Assembly: GCF_016765695.1 (NCBI RefSeq)
Contig: NZ_JAETGO010000023.1
Span: 1 to 64,000 of the forward strand
Origin: Sporosalibacterium faouarense
GTDB taxonomy: Bacteria > Bacillota > Clostridia > Tissierellales > VENL01
Reading direction: 5' to 3'
Length of the DNA: 64,000 nt
Shown here: positions 26,720 to 34,821 of the stretch, one piece after another
How the letters are laid out: each line of letters begins with the position of its first letter
Numbering within the stretch: position 1 is the stretch's first letter
The notes under the pieces: generated by a model
What the model was told of the DNA's origin: nothing
Seen by the model: only the letters and a program-made list of their open reading frames with translations
Databases searched by the model: none
Made by a program: the position numbers and the translations under genes

Positions 26720-27578
26720 AAGACTATACTCACCAAGTGTCACTAAGGAAGTAATACAAAAGTATGGATTTAAATTTTCAAAAAGCTTAGGGCAAAACTT
26801 TTTAATTGATGGAAATATTATTGATAATATCTGTATTGAGTCAGGAATAACAGACTCAGACTTTGTATTGGAAATTGGTCCTGGGATTGGAACATTGACT
26901 CAATCCCTATGTGAAAGAGCTAAGAAGGTAATTGCAATTGAATTGGATAGAAAACTTCTTCCAATACTTGAGGAGACTTTATCTTCCTATGACAATGTAG
27001 AGGTTGTTCATGGCGATGTATTGAAGATAGATTTGGAATCATTATTGCGAGAAAAGTTTAAAGGAGAGAAAGCTAGTGTAGTAGCAAATTTACCTTATTA
27101 TATTACGACTCCGATAATAATGAGATTTTTAGAAGAAAAAATAAATGTAGAAAAGATAGTAGTTATGGTCCAAAAAGAAGTAGCCTATAGGATGAAGGCA
27201 AACCCGGGGAATAAAGATTATGGCGCTTTATCTATAGCTGTGCAATATTACTCAGATCCAGAAATCATTCTAAATGTCCCTAAAAATGTTTTCATGCCAA
27301 GGCCCAATGTAGATTCAGCAGTAATAATGTTAAATATTCATAAAGAGCCTAGATATAGTGTTAGTGATGAAAAATTACTTTTTCAGATAGTAAAGGCAGC
27401 TTTCGGGAAGAGAAGGAAGACTTTGTTAAATGCTCTAAGTTCAAGTGGACTAGGATTAACTAAAGATGAAGTAAATAAAGCATTGGAGAGGTGCGGAATT
27501 GATCCTAAACGTAGAGGAGAAACACTAACTATATCTGAATATGTGACACTAACAGAGTCCATAGCACAAGCAAAATAG
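26700..27578 (+). CDS. rsmA: 16S rRNA (adenine-1518/1519-N6) dimethyltransferase
   Basis: 292 residues. KSLGQNFLID at about 29-38, SAM motif VLEIGPGIGTLTQSL, and the catalytic NLPYYITTP. It dimethylates two adjacent adenines in helix 45 of 16S rRNA during 30S assembly. The ATG at 26700 follows aggagg inside rnmV, so translation is coupled. Also called ksgA. Confidence 0.96.
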   Translation: MKKMDDKRLYSPSVTKEVIQKYGFKFSKSLGQNFLIDGNIIDNICIESGITDSDFVLEIGPGIGTLTQSLCERAKKVIAIELDRKLLPILEETLSSYDNVEVVHGDVLKIDLESLLREKFKGEKASVVANLPYYITTPIIMRFLEEKINVEKIVVMVQKEVAYRMKANPGNKDYGALSIAVQYYSDPEIILNVPKNVFMPRPNVDSAVIMLNIHKEPRYSVSDEKLLFQIVKAAFGKRRKTLLNALSSSGLGLTKDEVNKALERCGIDPKRRGETLTISEYVTLTESIAQAK

Positions 27579-27591
27579 GACTTATTTCTCA

Positions 27592-27621
27592 TTGACTTTC
27601 TATTAAAAAGTAAAGTATAAT
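27592..27621 (+). promoter_or_regulatory. Promoter of the TetR-type regulator
   Basis: TTGACT (27592-27597), 18-base spacer, TATAAT (27616-27621). Confidence 0.65.
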
Positions 27622-27699
27622 CCAAGCAATGACAATTTTTAACATTTAAGGATTTTATGACATAATCGATTTTATAATAGATATCAAGGGGAGATAAAA

Positions 27700-28290
27700 A
27701 TGACGAAGGATAAAATTTTAGAGTCTGCGTATAGGCTATTTGCTATTAATGGATATGAGGGAACGAGTTTATCTCAGATAGCAAAGGAAGTTGGCATAAA
27801 AAAACCTTCAATATATGCACATTTTTCTAGCAAAGAGGAGATTTTTACTACAATTTTAGATACTACTATTAATAAATTTTATATGTATTTAGATAGGATA
27901 TTTTCAGAAACGAAGGGTCAAGATACTGAATATACTCTTTCTCATATCTACTATAGAATTATAGATTATTTCAGTATGTTTAAATCTGCGAAAGAGTTTT
28001 ATAGTATTATTTTATTTTTTCCTCCAACCTTTCTAGAAGATGTTATAAATACTAAGCTAGAAAAGATAAAGGATAAAGTGAAAATTTCTTTAGATAAAAT
28101 TTTTGTAGAAGCTATGAAAAACGGTGAAATTAATGAAGAAGAAATAAATTTTCTTATATATTCTTATTTATCACTAGTACATGGAAGCTTTGGCATGATG
28201 CTATATGATACTGAAGAGGAAAACCAACTATTGATGAAATCAAATGTGGAGAAAAACTGGAATATATATTGGAAAGGTATAAAAAAATAG
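27700..28290 (+). CDS. TetR/AcrR-family transcriptional regulator
   Basis: 196 residues. N-terminal helix-turn-helix: DKILESAYRLFAINGYEGTS, then LSQIAKEVGIKKPSIYAHFSSKEEIF. The C-terminal part is helical and resembles the ligand domain of regulators such as YfiR-like or AcrR-like proteins. No obvious target next to it: the flanking genes are rsmA and a large acidic protein. Ligand unknown. Confidence 0.9.
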   Translation: MTKDKILESAYRLFAINGYEGTSLSQIAKEVGIKKPSIYAHFSSKEEIFTTILDTTINKFYMYLDRIFSETKGQDTEYTLSHIYYRIIDYFSMFKSAKEFYSIILFFPPTFLEDVINTKLEKIKDKVKISLDKIFVEAMKNGEINEEEINFLIYSYLSLVHGSFGMMLYDTEEENQLLMKSNVEKNWNIYWKGIKK

Positions 28291-28391
28291 ACTAATATAG
28301 ATTTAATATTTAATATAATTTAATTTACTAGTTCAAAATTCCCTCTTTCTTACATATATTGATAATAAGGATTAGAAAGGAGGGAATTGTT

Positions 28392-29996
28392 TTGTCTAGT
28401 AGGAAAGAGTATATTAGAAAATTTATAATCCTTCAAGGAAGAGAAACGGCTTTTTCTAAAAATGATGAATCTAAAGGGCACGCTAAGCTTGAAGTAAGAG
28501 AAGGAAAGGGAAAATTAACTGTAAATGTTGAAGGATTAAAGCATATGACTGATGTGGACAAAATATATAAAGTAGAGTTATTAGGAAAATCTAGTGATAA
28601 TATAATTAAAGAAGAACTTGGAATGCTCGAGGTAGATGAAAAAGGTAAAGGGAAAACAGTCTTAAAATTTAATCCTCATAAGATAGGAAAGAAAGAATTA
28701 AACATTGAGGAATTCAGTAATTTACTAATAGAATTAGCATATATGGATCAAGAGAATAACGAAATAATAGCTCCACTAGCTGGATATATTGAAGAAGATG
28801 GAAATAACATAGAAGATTTGATCCAAGGGCTATCTAGAAAAGAAATTAAAGAGGATTACATAGAGAATGAACAAAATGAAAAAGAAATAGAAATGGATGA
28901 AGAGGAACCTTACATAGAGAAAGAACATAAAGTCTGTAATGAAATGTTGGAAGATGCTAATAAGGATAATGAAGGAAAACAAGATGTAAGCCTATTATCA
29001 TATGAGGCAGAGATTGACGAGGAAATAATAGAGATTGAAGAATCTGATTATGATGATGAAAAAAGAATAAATGATTTAGACGGTGAAGAAAACTTAGAAG
29101 AGGTAGAGATAGAAAAAGCTAATATAGAAAAGGAATTACAAAGAGATGAGATAGGAGAAACAGAAAGAAATAAGGGAGATATTAAAAACCTAGATGAAGA
29201 GAAAAGTCTTGGAGAAGGCAATCTATCTAGTGATTTAGATGAGGGAAATCTTTTGGATGAACTGGATGAATTAGATGAAGATGTAGAAGAATTATCAGAA
29301 ATTGATAAGCTAAAGGAAGATATAGCTGAAAAATCAGAAGAAACAATACAAGAAAATTCTGTAGAAGAAAAATTTATGAAAATAGATAGTAATGAAGATG
29401 AATACTTTATAGATGAAAATGAATTAGAGGAGCAAGAAAATTATGGCGGTTATGAACAGGAACAGAGAGATGATTATAGAGCTAGAGAGGAAGGTTATGG
29501 ATACTCTTTAAATAAAAATAGTGAATATAATAAGAGAGCGAGAATTTATAGTACTCAAATATCTAACTATACAATGAATATTTTAAAATTCTTTGAAAAG
29601 GTCGAACCATTTCAAGAGAAAATGGAAGGATATGACTGGTGGGAAATTGAATATGATGACAAAAATCTCTATAGAGGATTTCTTCCATATTATAATCATA
29701 TTATAGGCATGTACTATCCTTATCCTTCAATATATAAATCTGTTGGATGTCAGAGTCTTATTAAGAAATATAATCATTATATTTTTGGAATTATGAAGAT
29801 GAATGACGAAGTAAAATATTATGTCTATGGGATGCCAGGACAATATACAAGGAGAGAACAGCCTCATAGAGGAGCTACTGGATTTACAAAGTGGCGTAAA
29901 AAGAAAGGAAATAATGGACTGGGATATTGGATTATTCATATTGACCCTACGACAGGAAGGGTTGTAAATCCCCAAAATACTGATAATAATAGCTAA
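28392..29996 (+). CDS. Large acidic protein of unknown function
   Basis: About 534 residues from TTG 28392, chosen because aaaggaggga lies 8 bases upstream. Three parts: an N-terminal globular domain (about 1-140, starting SSRKEYIRKFIILQGRETAF), a very long Glu/Asp-rich disordered middle (about 150-375), and a C-terminal domain (about 385-534) rich in Tyr, Trp and Gly (YDWWEIEYDD, MYYPYPSIY, GYWIIHIDP). The layout, with no signal peptide or membrane segment, reminds me of clostridial spore-coat-related proteins, but I cannot name the family. Confidence 0.65.
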   Translation: MSSRKEYIRKFIILQGRETAFSKNDESKGHAKLEVREGKGKLTVNVEGLKHMTDVDKIYKVELLGKSSDNIIKEELGMLEVDEKGKGKTVLKFNPHKIGKKELNIEEFSNLLIELAYMDQENNEIIAPLAGYIEEDGNNIEDLIQGLSRKEIKEDYIENEQNEKEIEMDEEEPYIEKEHKVCNEMLEDANKDNEGKQDVSLLSYEAEIDEEIIEIEESDYDDEKRINDLDGEENLEEVEIEKANIEKELQRDEIGETERNKGDIKNLDEEKSLGEGNLSSDLDEGNLLDELDELDEDVEELSEIDKLKEDIAEKSEETIQENSVEEKFMKIDSNEDEYFIDENELEEQENYGGYEQEQRDDYRAREEGYGYSLNKNSEYNKRARIYSTQISNYTMNILKFFEKVEPFQEKMEGYDWWEIEYDDKNLYRGFLPYYNHIIGMYYPYPSIYKSVGCQSLIKKYNHYIFGIMKMNDEVKYYVYGMPGQYTRREQPHRGATGFTKWRKKKGNNGLGYWIIHIDPTTGRVVNPQNTDNNS

Positions 29997-30000
29997 AAAC

Positions 30001-30036
30001 AAAAGCGACAGTTGTACTGTCGCTTTTGTTTTATCT
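30001..30036 (+). terminator. Convergent terminator
   Basis: Stem aaaagcgacagt/actgtcgctttt with TGT loop and T run; sits between the acidic protein gene and the ComFB-like gene on the other strand. Confidence 0.88.
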
Positions 30037-30048
30037 ATTTTTACTAAA

Positions 30049-30318
30049 TTATCTAACATTATTATGTGAGTTCTTTCTCACCAATTCTATTGATTCTACA
30101 ACCTTTGCTAGAACAGAAATTCTTCGTTGTCTATCTAGTAGGAAAGCAGTCTTTTCGGCCTGAGAAGCATTAGATAAAAAATACATTGAAGGTAAATTAT
30201 TTAGTGAAATACTTTTTATATCATTCAAGCAATCATTACATTTGCAAATATCATAACTATTTATGACTTCACATAATATACTATCTACTAAGTTTTCCAT
30301 ATGGTTTTTTATCATCAT
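30049..30318 (-). CDS. ComFB-family protein
   Basis: 89 residues. MIKNHMENLVDSILCEVIN followed by YDICKCNDCLNDIKSISLNNLPSMYF is the pattern of the late-competence ComFB family (CxC-x2-C and a LNNLP core). Function unknown; in other bacteria ComFB-like proteins bind cyclic dinucleotides or zinc. Start at 30318 is chosen since aaaggtg precedes that ATG. Monocistronic. Confidence 0.8.
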   Translation of the reverse strand: MMIKNHMENLVDSILCEVINSYDICKCNDCLNDIKSISLNNLPSMYFLSNASQAEKTAFLLDRQRRISVLAKVVESIELVRKNSHNNVR

Positions 30319-30480
30319 AATCACCTTTATTCAAATTATTATAGCTATTTCATTATCTAATACTATCATAAGACTTTTTTATATACAATATCAATTAAAT
30401 GATAATTTTTTATCAATAAAAAATGTAATAAAAAAATATTGAAATAAATCCACTGATTAAAAAAGGATTTTGTTGGGTAT

Positions 30481-30528
30481 TATAGAAATAGTCTATACGA
30501 CCATAATTTAATATAAAATATTTCTATA
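30481..30528 (+). promoter_or_regulatory. Leader hairpin before the selenocysteine glutaredoxin
   Basis: Perfect 10-bp inverted repeat TATAGAAATA (30481-30490) and TATTTCTATA (30519-30528) directly before the ribosome site gggagg. Could affect translation or be an operator. Confidence 0.4.
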
Positions 30529-30542
30529 GGGAGGAATTTATT

Positions 30543-30767
30543 ATGTCAGATGTAACAATTTATACTAGTAATACATGACCACATTGCACAACTGCTAAGC
30601 AGTATCTTTCGGAGAAAGGTATTAATTATGAAGAAAAGAATGTTCAAACTGACTCTAATGCAAGAAAAGAATTAATGCAAAAAGGACATATGGGAGTTCC
30701 AGTAATAGTAGTGGATGGAGAAGAAATAGTAGGGTTTAACAAAGCTAAACTAGAAGAGCTTTTGTAA
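30543..30767 (+). CDS. Glutaredoxin-like selenoprotein (Sec at residue 12)
   Basis: 74 residues if TGA 30576-30578 is read as selenocysteine. The active site is then TUPHC, matching TCPHC of the cysteine paralogue encoded 270 bp downstream, with the same length and a nearly identical second half (NVQTDSNARKELMQ.GHMGVPV). Ribosome site gggagga; stop TAA. A small hairpin, ACTGCTAAGCAGT (30591-30603), starts 12 bases after the TGA, where a bacterial SECIS element is expected. It would be a cytoplasmic thiol-disulfide or selenenylsulfide reductase. If UGA were a stop, only 11 residues would be made while coding conservation continues past it, so Sec is by far the better reading. Automatic annotation usually misses it or calls it two fragments. 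Confidence 0.87.
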
Positions 30768-30968
30768 AGTAATTTTAAGGCTAAATTGATAAGAAGAGCT
30801 GTAGAGGTATAGAGAATTTCTATAGTTCTTTTTTCTATATAGATTTTTTTAAAAATATTGATGGTATATATAGGGTATAATCAATATATGAAAATATATA
30901 GGATAGATAATAGTCATTAGGTGATAAAATTACACATTAAAACGATATGAAAAAAATAGTTAATTCAC

Positions 30969-30997
30969 TTGACACATATACCCTATAGGGGTATAAT
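30969..30997 (+). promoter_or_regulatory. Promoter with CsoR-type operator, Cys-glutaredoxin
   Basis: Consensus TTGACA (30969-30974), 17 bases, TATAAT (30992-30997). The spacer holds the 17-bp palindrome ATACCCTATAGGGGTAT (30978-30994). The same operator type occurs at 33430 and 35532. Binding here would block polymerase, so derepression by metal or a reactive sulfur species is expected. Confidence 0.75.
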
Positions 30998-31034
30998 ATA
31001 TAGTACAAAGAAAATTTATTTAGGAGGGATTATC

Positions 31035-31259
31035 GTGGCAAAAATAACTGTATATACAAGTAGTACTTGTCCACATTGTGTTTCTGCAAAAAATTATTTA
31101 AATGAAAAGGGAGTAGATTTTGAAGAGAAGAATGTTCAAACTGACTCTAATGCAAGAAAAGAATTAATGCAAATGGGACATATGGGAGTTCCAGTAATAG
31201 TTGTAGACGGAGAAGAAATAGTAGGTTTTAATAAAGCTAGATTAGAAGAGCTACTATAA
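31035..31259 (+). CDS. Glutaredoxin-like protein (CPHC), cysteine paralogue
   Basis: 74 residues starting at GTG 31035, chosen from ttaggaggg upstream and agreement with its selenocysteine paralogue. Active site STCPHC at 10-15; the cis-Pro motif MGVPVIVVDG and GFNKARLEELL end are typical of NrdH/YruB-like glutaredoxins of anaerobes. Has its own near-perfect promoter with a CsoR-type operator, which the Sec copy lacks, so the Cys copy is probably made under metal or thiol stress. The pair comes from a recent duplication. Confidence 0.93.
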   Translation: MAKITVYTSSTCPHCVSAKNYLNEKGVDFEEKNVQTDSNARKELMQMGHMGVPVIVVDGEEIVGFNKARLEELL

Positions 31260-31295
31260 TAAATATAAAAAAACAAAAAAAATTAAGATAAAAAT

Positions 31296-31326
31296 AAAAA
31301 AACTCTGGTTAACCAGAGTTTTTTTA
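31296..31326. terminator. Bidirectional terminator
   Basis: Palindrome aaactctggtt/aaccagagttt with A run before and T run after; serves the glutaredoxin (+) and DUF1858 (-) genes. Confidence 0.88.
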
Positions 31327-31337
31327 TATATACATAA

Positions 31338-31535
31338 TTAGTCATCTAAACCTTCATTTAAAGCTACTAATACTTTCTCTAAATCAAGACCATGAACCAT
31401 AGCAGCTTGCTCAAGGGATTCCATTTGAGATGAAGGACACCCTACACAACCCATACCGAATCTCATTAATATCTCAGCAGCATCTGATCTGTGTCTTAAT
31501 ATTTCTGAAATAAGCATATCTTTTGTTATAGCCAT
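31338..31535 (-). CDS. DUF1858 domain protein (CxxC)
   Basis: 65 residues: ITKDMLISEILRHRSDAAEILMRFGMGCVGCPSSQMESLEQAAMVHG-type sequence, where the CVGC pair is the expected redox or metal site of the hybrid-cluster-protein-associated disulfide domain. Ribosome site aaggagg on this strand. A perfect TGTGA-N6-TCACA site about 41 bp upstream of the inferred transcription start suggests activation by the Crp/Fnr-type regulator encoded at 38460. Separate from the other DUF1858 gene at 14130. Confidence 0.9.
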   Translation of the reverse strand: MAITKDMLISEILRHRSDAAEILMRFGMGCVGCPSSQMESLEQAAMVHGLDLEKVLVALNEGLDD

Positions 31536-31594
31536 CTAAAATCCTCCTTTTAATACTTTTCATATTTAATAATACCATATTTTCAGTTATTGTG

Positions 31595-31610
31595 TGTGAT
31601 TAAAGTCACA
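31595..31610 (-). promoter_or_regulatory. Crp/Fnr-type site upstream of the DUF1858 gene
   Basis: TGTGATTAAAGTCACA fits TGTGA-N6-TCACA exactly. On the minus strand a -10 TATTAT lies at the complement of 31569-31574, placing the site's centre about 40.5 bp before the start of transcription, the usual activating position. Confidence 0.65.
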
Positions 31611-31627
31611 TTTATAAATTTTTTTTC

Positions 31628-32149
31628 TTATAGAATATAATTACCCTGAACAAACTTAGCTAAAAGGGTAATATTTACGAGTAGCAAAATGAAAATAACT
31701 ATAGTAAATAGGGGACTTTTAATTATATGTAAAATAGTATCTCCATTAGGAATCTTAAATATATATTTCCCCATTATATTACTGTAAGTAATTTTAAAAT
31801 CATCAGAAAGATTATTATTGTCTCCTTGAGTAAAGAAAACTTCATTTGCTATCTCAGTAACTCTATGGGTTACTATTAATCCATCTTTATTGAAAGCTAT
31901 AATGTCATCAACATCTATAGCATCTATATCTACTTTTTTTATAATTACTAAATCTCCGGCATCAAATTGAGGAGACATACTATCTCCTACAACGGTAAAG
32001 AAACTCAAGCCTGCTATCTCATTTGCTTCATTCTTTAATACTAATAAATTATACATAAAGGAAAGGGATATTATGAAAATCCCGATAATTGCTATTAGTA
32101 AAGCAGAAGAAACAATTAATATTGGAATTTTTTTTATCAATATAAACAC
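31628..32149 (-). CDS. Signal peptidase I, SipW/archaeal (ER) type
   Basis: 173 residues. N-terminal membrane segment (about 8-32), catalytic Ser in VVGDSMSPQFDAGD, catalytic His in IVTHRV (the Ser-His dyad of the SipW type rather than Ser-Lys), the conserved GDNNN, and a C-terminal membrane segment (about 145-165). Cleaves signal peptides outside the membrane. No SipW-type substrate is adjacent; two further peptidases of this type are encoded at 53412 and 59058. Confidence 0.92.
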   Translation of the reverse strand: MFILIKKIPILIVSSALLIAIIGIFIISLSFMYNLLVLKNEANEIAGLSFFTVVGDSMSPQFDAGDLVIIKKVDIDAIDVDDIIAFNKDGLIVTHRVTEIANEVFFTQGDNNNLSDDFKITYSNIMGKYIFKIPNGDTILHIIKSPLFTIVIFILLLVNITLLAKFVQGNYIL

Positions 32150-32308
32150 CTCTAGAATGGTTGCTAATGGAATAATTATTACCAGTAGAATATTCTTTTA
32201 TACAAGGTAAAAATAACTAATTAATATATATACAATATGATGAAGTATATTCCAAAATTTGATTTTACGCATAGATTATAATATTGATAGAGGAGATTAA
32301 TAACCACA

Positions 32309-32330
32309 TTCATTATCAATTGATAATGAA
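32309..32330. promoter_or_regulatory. 22-bp perfect palindrome, Fur-family-like operator
   Basis: Arms TTCATTATCAA and TTGATAATGAA are perfectly complementary. The GATAATG/CATTATC parts resemble Fur-family boxes. Lies about 55 bp before the promoter of the cation transporter gene. Confidence 0.45.
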
Positions 32331-32383
32331 ATTCGAAAAAATATCATTCGCTGAAACAAAGTGTAAAAAGCTAAAATAAGTGG

Positions 32384-32411
32384 TTGCAAAAAATGATATA
32401 TTTCATATAAT
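32384..32411 (+). promoter_or_regulatory. Promoter of the cation efflux gene
   Basis: TTGCAA (32384-32389), 16 bases, TATAAT (32406-32411). Confidence 0.6.
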
Positions 32412-32452
32412 ATTAATAGGATGTATTTCAATTGAGAATGGGGTTGATTGAT

Positions 32453-33370
32453 ATGAAAAGTTTAACAGAAAAAGAACGATACAGGATTGGTAATAAAATA
32501 ACGTGGATAACTATAATAATAAATGTAATATTAGCAATAGTAAAAGTTGGAGTAGGTATTATTGCAAACTCTACGGCTATATTGGCTGATGGCATGCATA
32601 CTATTTCTGATGTGGGTAGTTCAATTGGAATAATAATAGGTCTTTTTATTTCTCAGAAGCCCGAGGATGAAGAGCATCAGTATGGACATGAAAAAGCAGA
32701 ATCTATAGCGGGTTTTATTTTAGCTATCCTCTTAGTCGCTGTAGGATTAAAAATAGGATACTCTACCATAGAAATGATGGTTTCTGGTGATATGAAGGTG
32801 CCGGGGCTAATAGCAGCATGGGTTGCAACTGGATCAATTATAGTTAAAGAGTTTCAGTATAGGGTAGCAATGTATGGAGGAAAAAAGATAAATAGTAGTG
32901 CTCTTATAGCTGATGCATGGCATCATAGGTCTGATGCCTTGTCTTCAATAGCAGCTTTAATAGGAATAATAGGATCTAGATTAGGGTATACATTTCTTGA
33001 TCCTGTGGCAGGATTTGTAGTTTCAATTATAGTTCTGAAAGTAGGAGTAGAGCTTTTCATAAAGGGATATAATGAGCTGATGGACAGCTCTATAGAAAAG
33101 ACTAAACTCCAACAAATAATTTTAGAAATTAAATCCCATGAAGGCATAATAAATATAGGCCAAATAAAAACTAGGAAACATGGCTCAAAGGTTTTCTTTG
33201 ATATTAAAATATGTGTTAAATCTAATATAACAGTGGTTGAGGGACATGAAATAGCTGAAGAGGTAGAGGACATTGTTTATAAAAATATAGGAGGAGTAAA
33301 AGATGTATTAGTTCATGTTAACCCTTGTGAAGATAAGAAAAGATATTCATGTGAGATATGTAAAAAATAA
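32453..33370 (+). CDS. Cation diffusion facilitator (CDF) metal transporter
   Basis: About 305 residues. Six membrane segments with the two metal-site motifs ADGMHTISDVGSS (helix 2) and ADAWHHRSDALSS (helix 5), i.e. HxxxD each with a nearby Asp, then a cytoplasmic metallochaperone-like domain ending in CxxC (SCEICKK). Exports divalent metals (Zn, Mn, Fe or Co) with H+ antiport. ATG 32453 chosen; other in-frame starts lie just upstream. A Fur-like palindrome upstream hints at Fe or Mn, which is inference. Confidence 0.93.
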   Translation: MKSLTEKERYRIGNKITWITIIINVILAIVKVGVGIIANSTAILADGMHTISDVGSSIGIIIGLFISQKPEDEEHQYGHEKAESIAGFILAILLVAVGLKIGYSTIEMMVSGDMKVPGLIAAWVATGSIIVKEFQYRVAMYGGKKINSSALIADAWHHRSDALSSIAALIGIIGSRLGYTFLDPVAGFVVSIIVLKVGVELFIKGYNELMDSSIEKTKLQQIILEIKSHEGIINIGQIKTRKHGSKVFFDIKICVKSNITVVEGHEIAEEVEDIVYKNIGGVKDVLVHVNPCEDKKRYSCEICKK

Positions 33371-33420
33371 CTGAAGTTTACTCATGAAATGCTCGAGATA
33401 ATAATCTTGAGCTAATTATT

Positions 33421-33449
33421 TTGTGTCATATACCCCTATGTGGTATAAT
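33421..33449 (+). promoter_or_regulatory. Promoter with CsoR-type operator, ccdA unit
   Basis: TTGTGT (33421-33426), 17 bases, TATAAT (33444-33449). The palindrome ATACCCCTATGTGGTAT (33430-33446) occupies the spacer, exactly as at the Cys-glutaredoxin promoter. Confidence 0.7.
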
Positions 33450-33488
33450 ATACATTAAATAGACTACTTAATAATAAGGAGGATTAAT

Positions 33489-34175
33489 ATGGGAGATGTT
33501 TCAATTCCGATAGCTTTAGTTGCGGGATTCTTATCTTTTTTTTCACCTTGTGTGCTTCCACTTATTCCAGGATATATAACGTATATTACTGGGACTAGCA
33601 TGGAAGAAGAGCTAGCAGATAAAAAATTATTTGCCCTTAGAAGAACGATAGGATTTATTGTTGGGTTCACATTAATATTTATGATTATGGGAGTATCTGC
33701 AAGTTTTGTTGGAAAGTTATTTAATGCATATAAATACTATTTTATAAAAATTAGTGGTATTCTAATAGTAGTTTTTGGACTAAATATGATGGGTATATTA
33801 AAGATAGGACTTTTAAATAGGGAGAAAAGATTTAAGTTACCTAAGATTACAAGTTGGTTTAGTTCTATCTTAATGGGAATGGCATTTGCTGCTGGTTGGA
33901 CTCCTTGTATAGGAGCTGTTCTAGGATCTATCTTACTTTATGCTGGAACTACAGCTACAGTTGCTAAAGGCGTATATCTATTATTTGCTTATTCTTTGGG
34001 ATTAGCAGTCCCATTTATCTTAACTGCATTACTTATAAACAAATTCAGCAAATTTTTGGTTAAGTCTGAAAGAATTATGCCAATAATTATGAAAGTAAGT
34101 GGAGGACTTATTATCATATTAGGAATGTTAATTTTTTTTGACAAGATGTATATAATTGCTAATTGGTTTATCTAA
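33489..34175 (+). CDS. ccdA: CcdA-type thiol-disulfide transmembrane electron carrier
   Basis: 228 residues, six membrane segments, and the two redox cysteines in FFSPCVLPLIPGY and AGWTPCIGAVLG. CcdA/DsbD proteins move electrons from cytoplasmic thioredoxin or glutaredoxin to exported thiol-disulfide proteins. First gene of a unit with a TlpA-type lipoprotein and an Lgt-like protein, under a CsoR-type operator. Ribosome site aaggagg. Confidence 0.94.
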   Translation: MGDVSIPIALVAGFLSFFSPCVLPLIPGYITYITGTSMEEELADKKLFALRRTIGFIVGFTLIFMIMGVSASFVGKLFNAYKYYFIKISGILIVVFGLNMMGILKIGLLNREKRFKLPKITSWFSSILMGMAFAAGWTPCIGAVLGSILLYAGTTATVAKGVYLLFAYSLGLAVPFILTALLINKFSKFLVKSERIMPIIMKVSGGLIIILGMLIFFDKMYIIANWFI

Positions 34176-34203
34176 ATTTTTATATAAAGGAGTGAGGTCT
34201 AAT

Positions 34204-34821
34204 ATGAAGAGAAGCGTACTTTTTAAGTCTATATTAACATTAGTATTAATAGTTTCTTTAATAGCCTTGTCTGCATGTGATGGTGATACACAAGATAAAG
34301 ATTTAAATATGGAAGATGAACAGAATGAGGATAATATGGATGTTGATAATAGTGAAGAAGAAAATCAAGATTCTGAAGAAGAAGAGAGTGATGGTTATTT
34401 CCAGCTGGAAATAGGCAAAGAGCTTCCTAATTTCCAATTTGAAAATCTTCAGGGTGAAATGGTGTCGTTAGAAGATCAAAGGGGAAAAAATGTTCTAGTA
34501 AATATATGGGCAACGACTTGTCACTTTTGTAGAGGGGAAATGGATGATTTTCAGAAATATTATTCTGAATATAAGGATGAAAATTTTACTATATTAGCTG
34601 TTGATGTAGGAGAGCCTTTAAAGCAAGTTAAAGAATATATAGAAGAAAATAGTTATGACTTTCCAGTACTATTAGATCAGGAAGGAGAGTTATATTTTAA
34701 ATACGGACTTCAAGGAGTCCCTACATCAATAATTGTTGATAAAGAGGGGATCATTAGGGGAATTAGACTCGGAGCTATGGAATACCCTGAACTCAAGCAA
34801 AGATTTGATGCTTTACAATGA
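34204..34821 (+). CDS. TlpA/ResA-like thioredoxin lipoprotein
   Basis: 205 residues. Lipoprotein signal ending in LIALSAC (lipobox, Cys about 21), then an Asp/Glu/Asn-rich linker of about 45 residues, then a TlpA-type thioredoxin domain with active site TTCHFC and cis-Pro GVPTSIIVD. Likely receives electrons from the CcdA encoded just upstream and reduces exported disulfides. Stop overlaps the next start by 4 bases (ATGA). ATG 34204 follows aaggagtgagg. Confidence 0.93.
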   Translation: MKRSVLFKSILTLVLIVSLIALSACDGDTQDKDLNMEDEQNEDNMDVDNSEEENQDSEEEESDGYFQLEIGKELPNFQFENLQGEMVSLEDQRGKNVLVNIWATTCHFCRGEMDDFQKYYSEYKDENFTILAVDVGEPLKQVKEYIEENSYDFPVLLDQEGELYFKYGLQGVPTSIIVDKEGIIRGIRLGAMEYPELKQRFDALQ

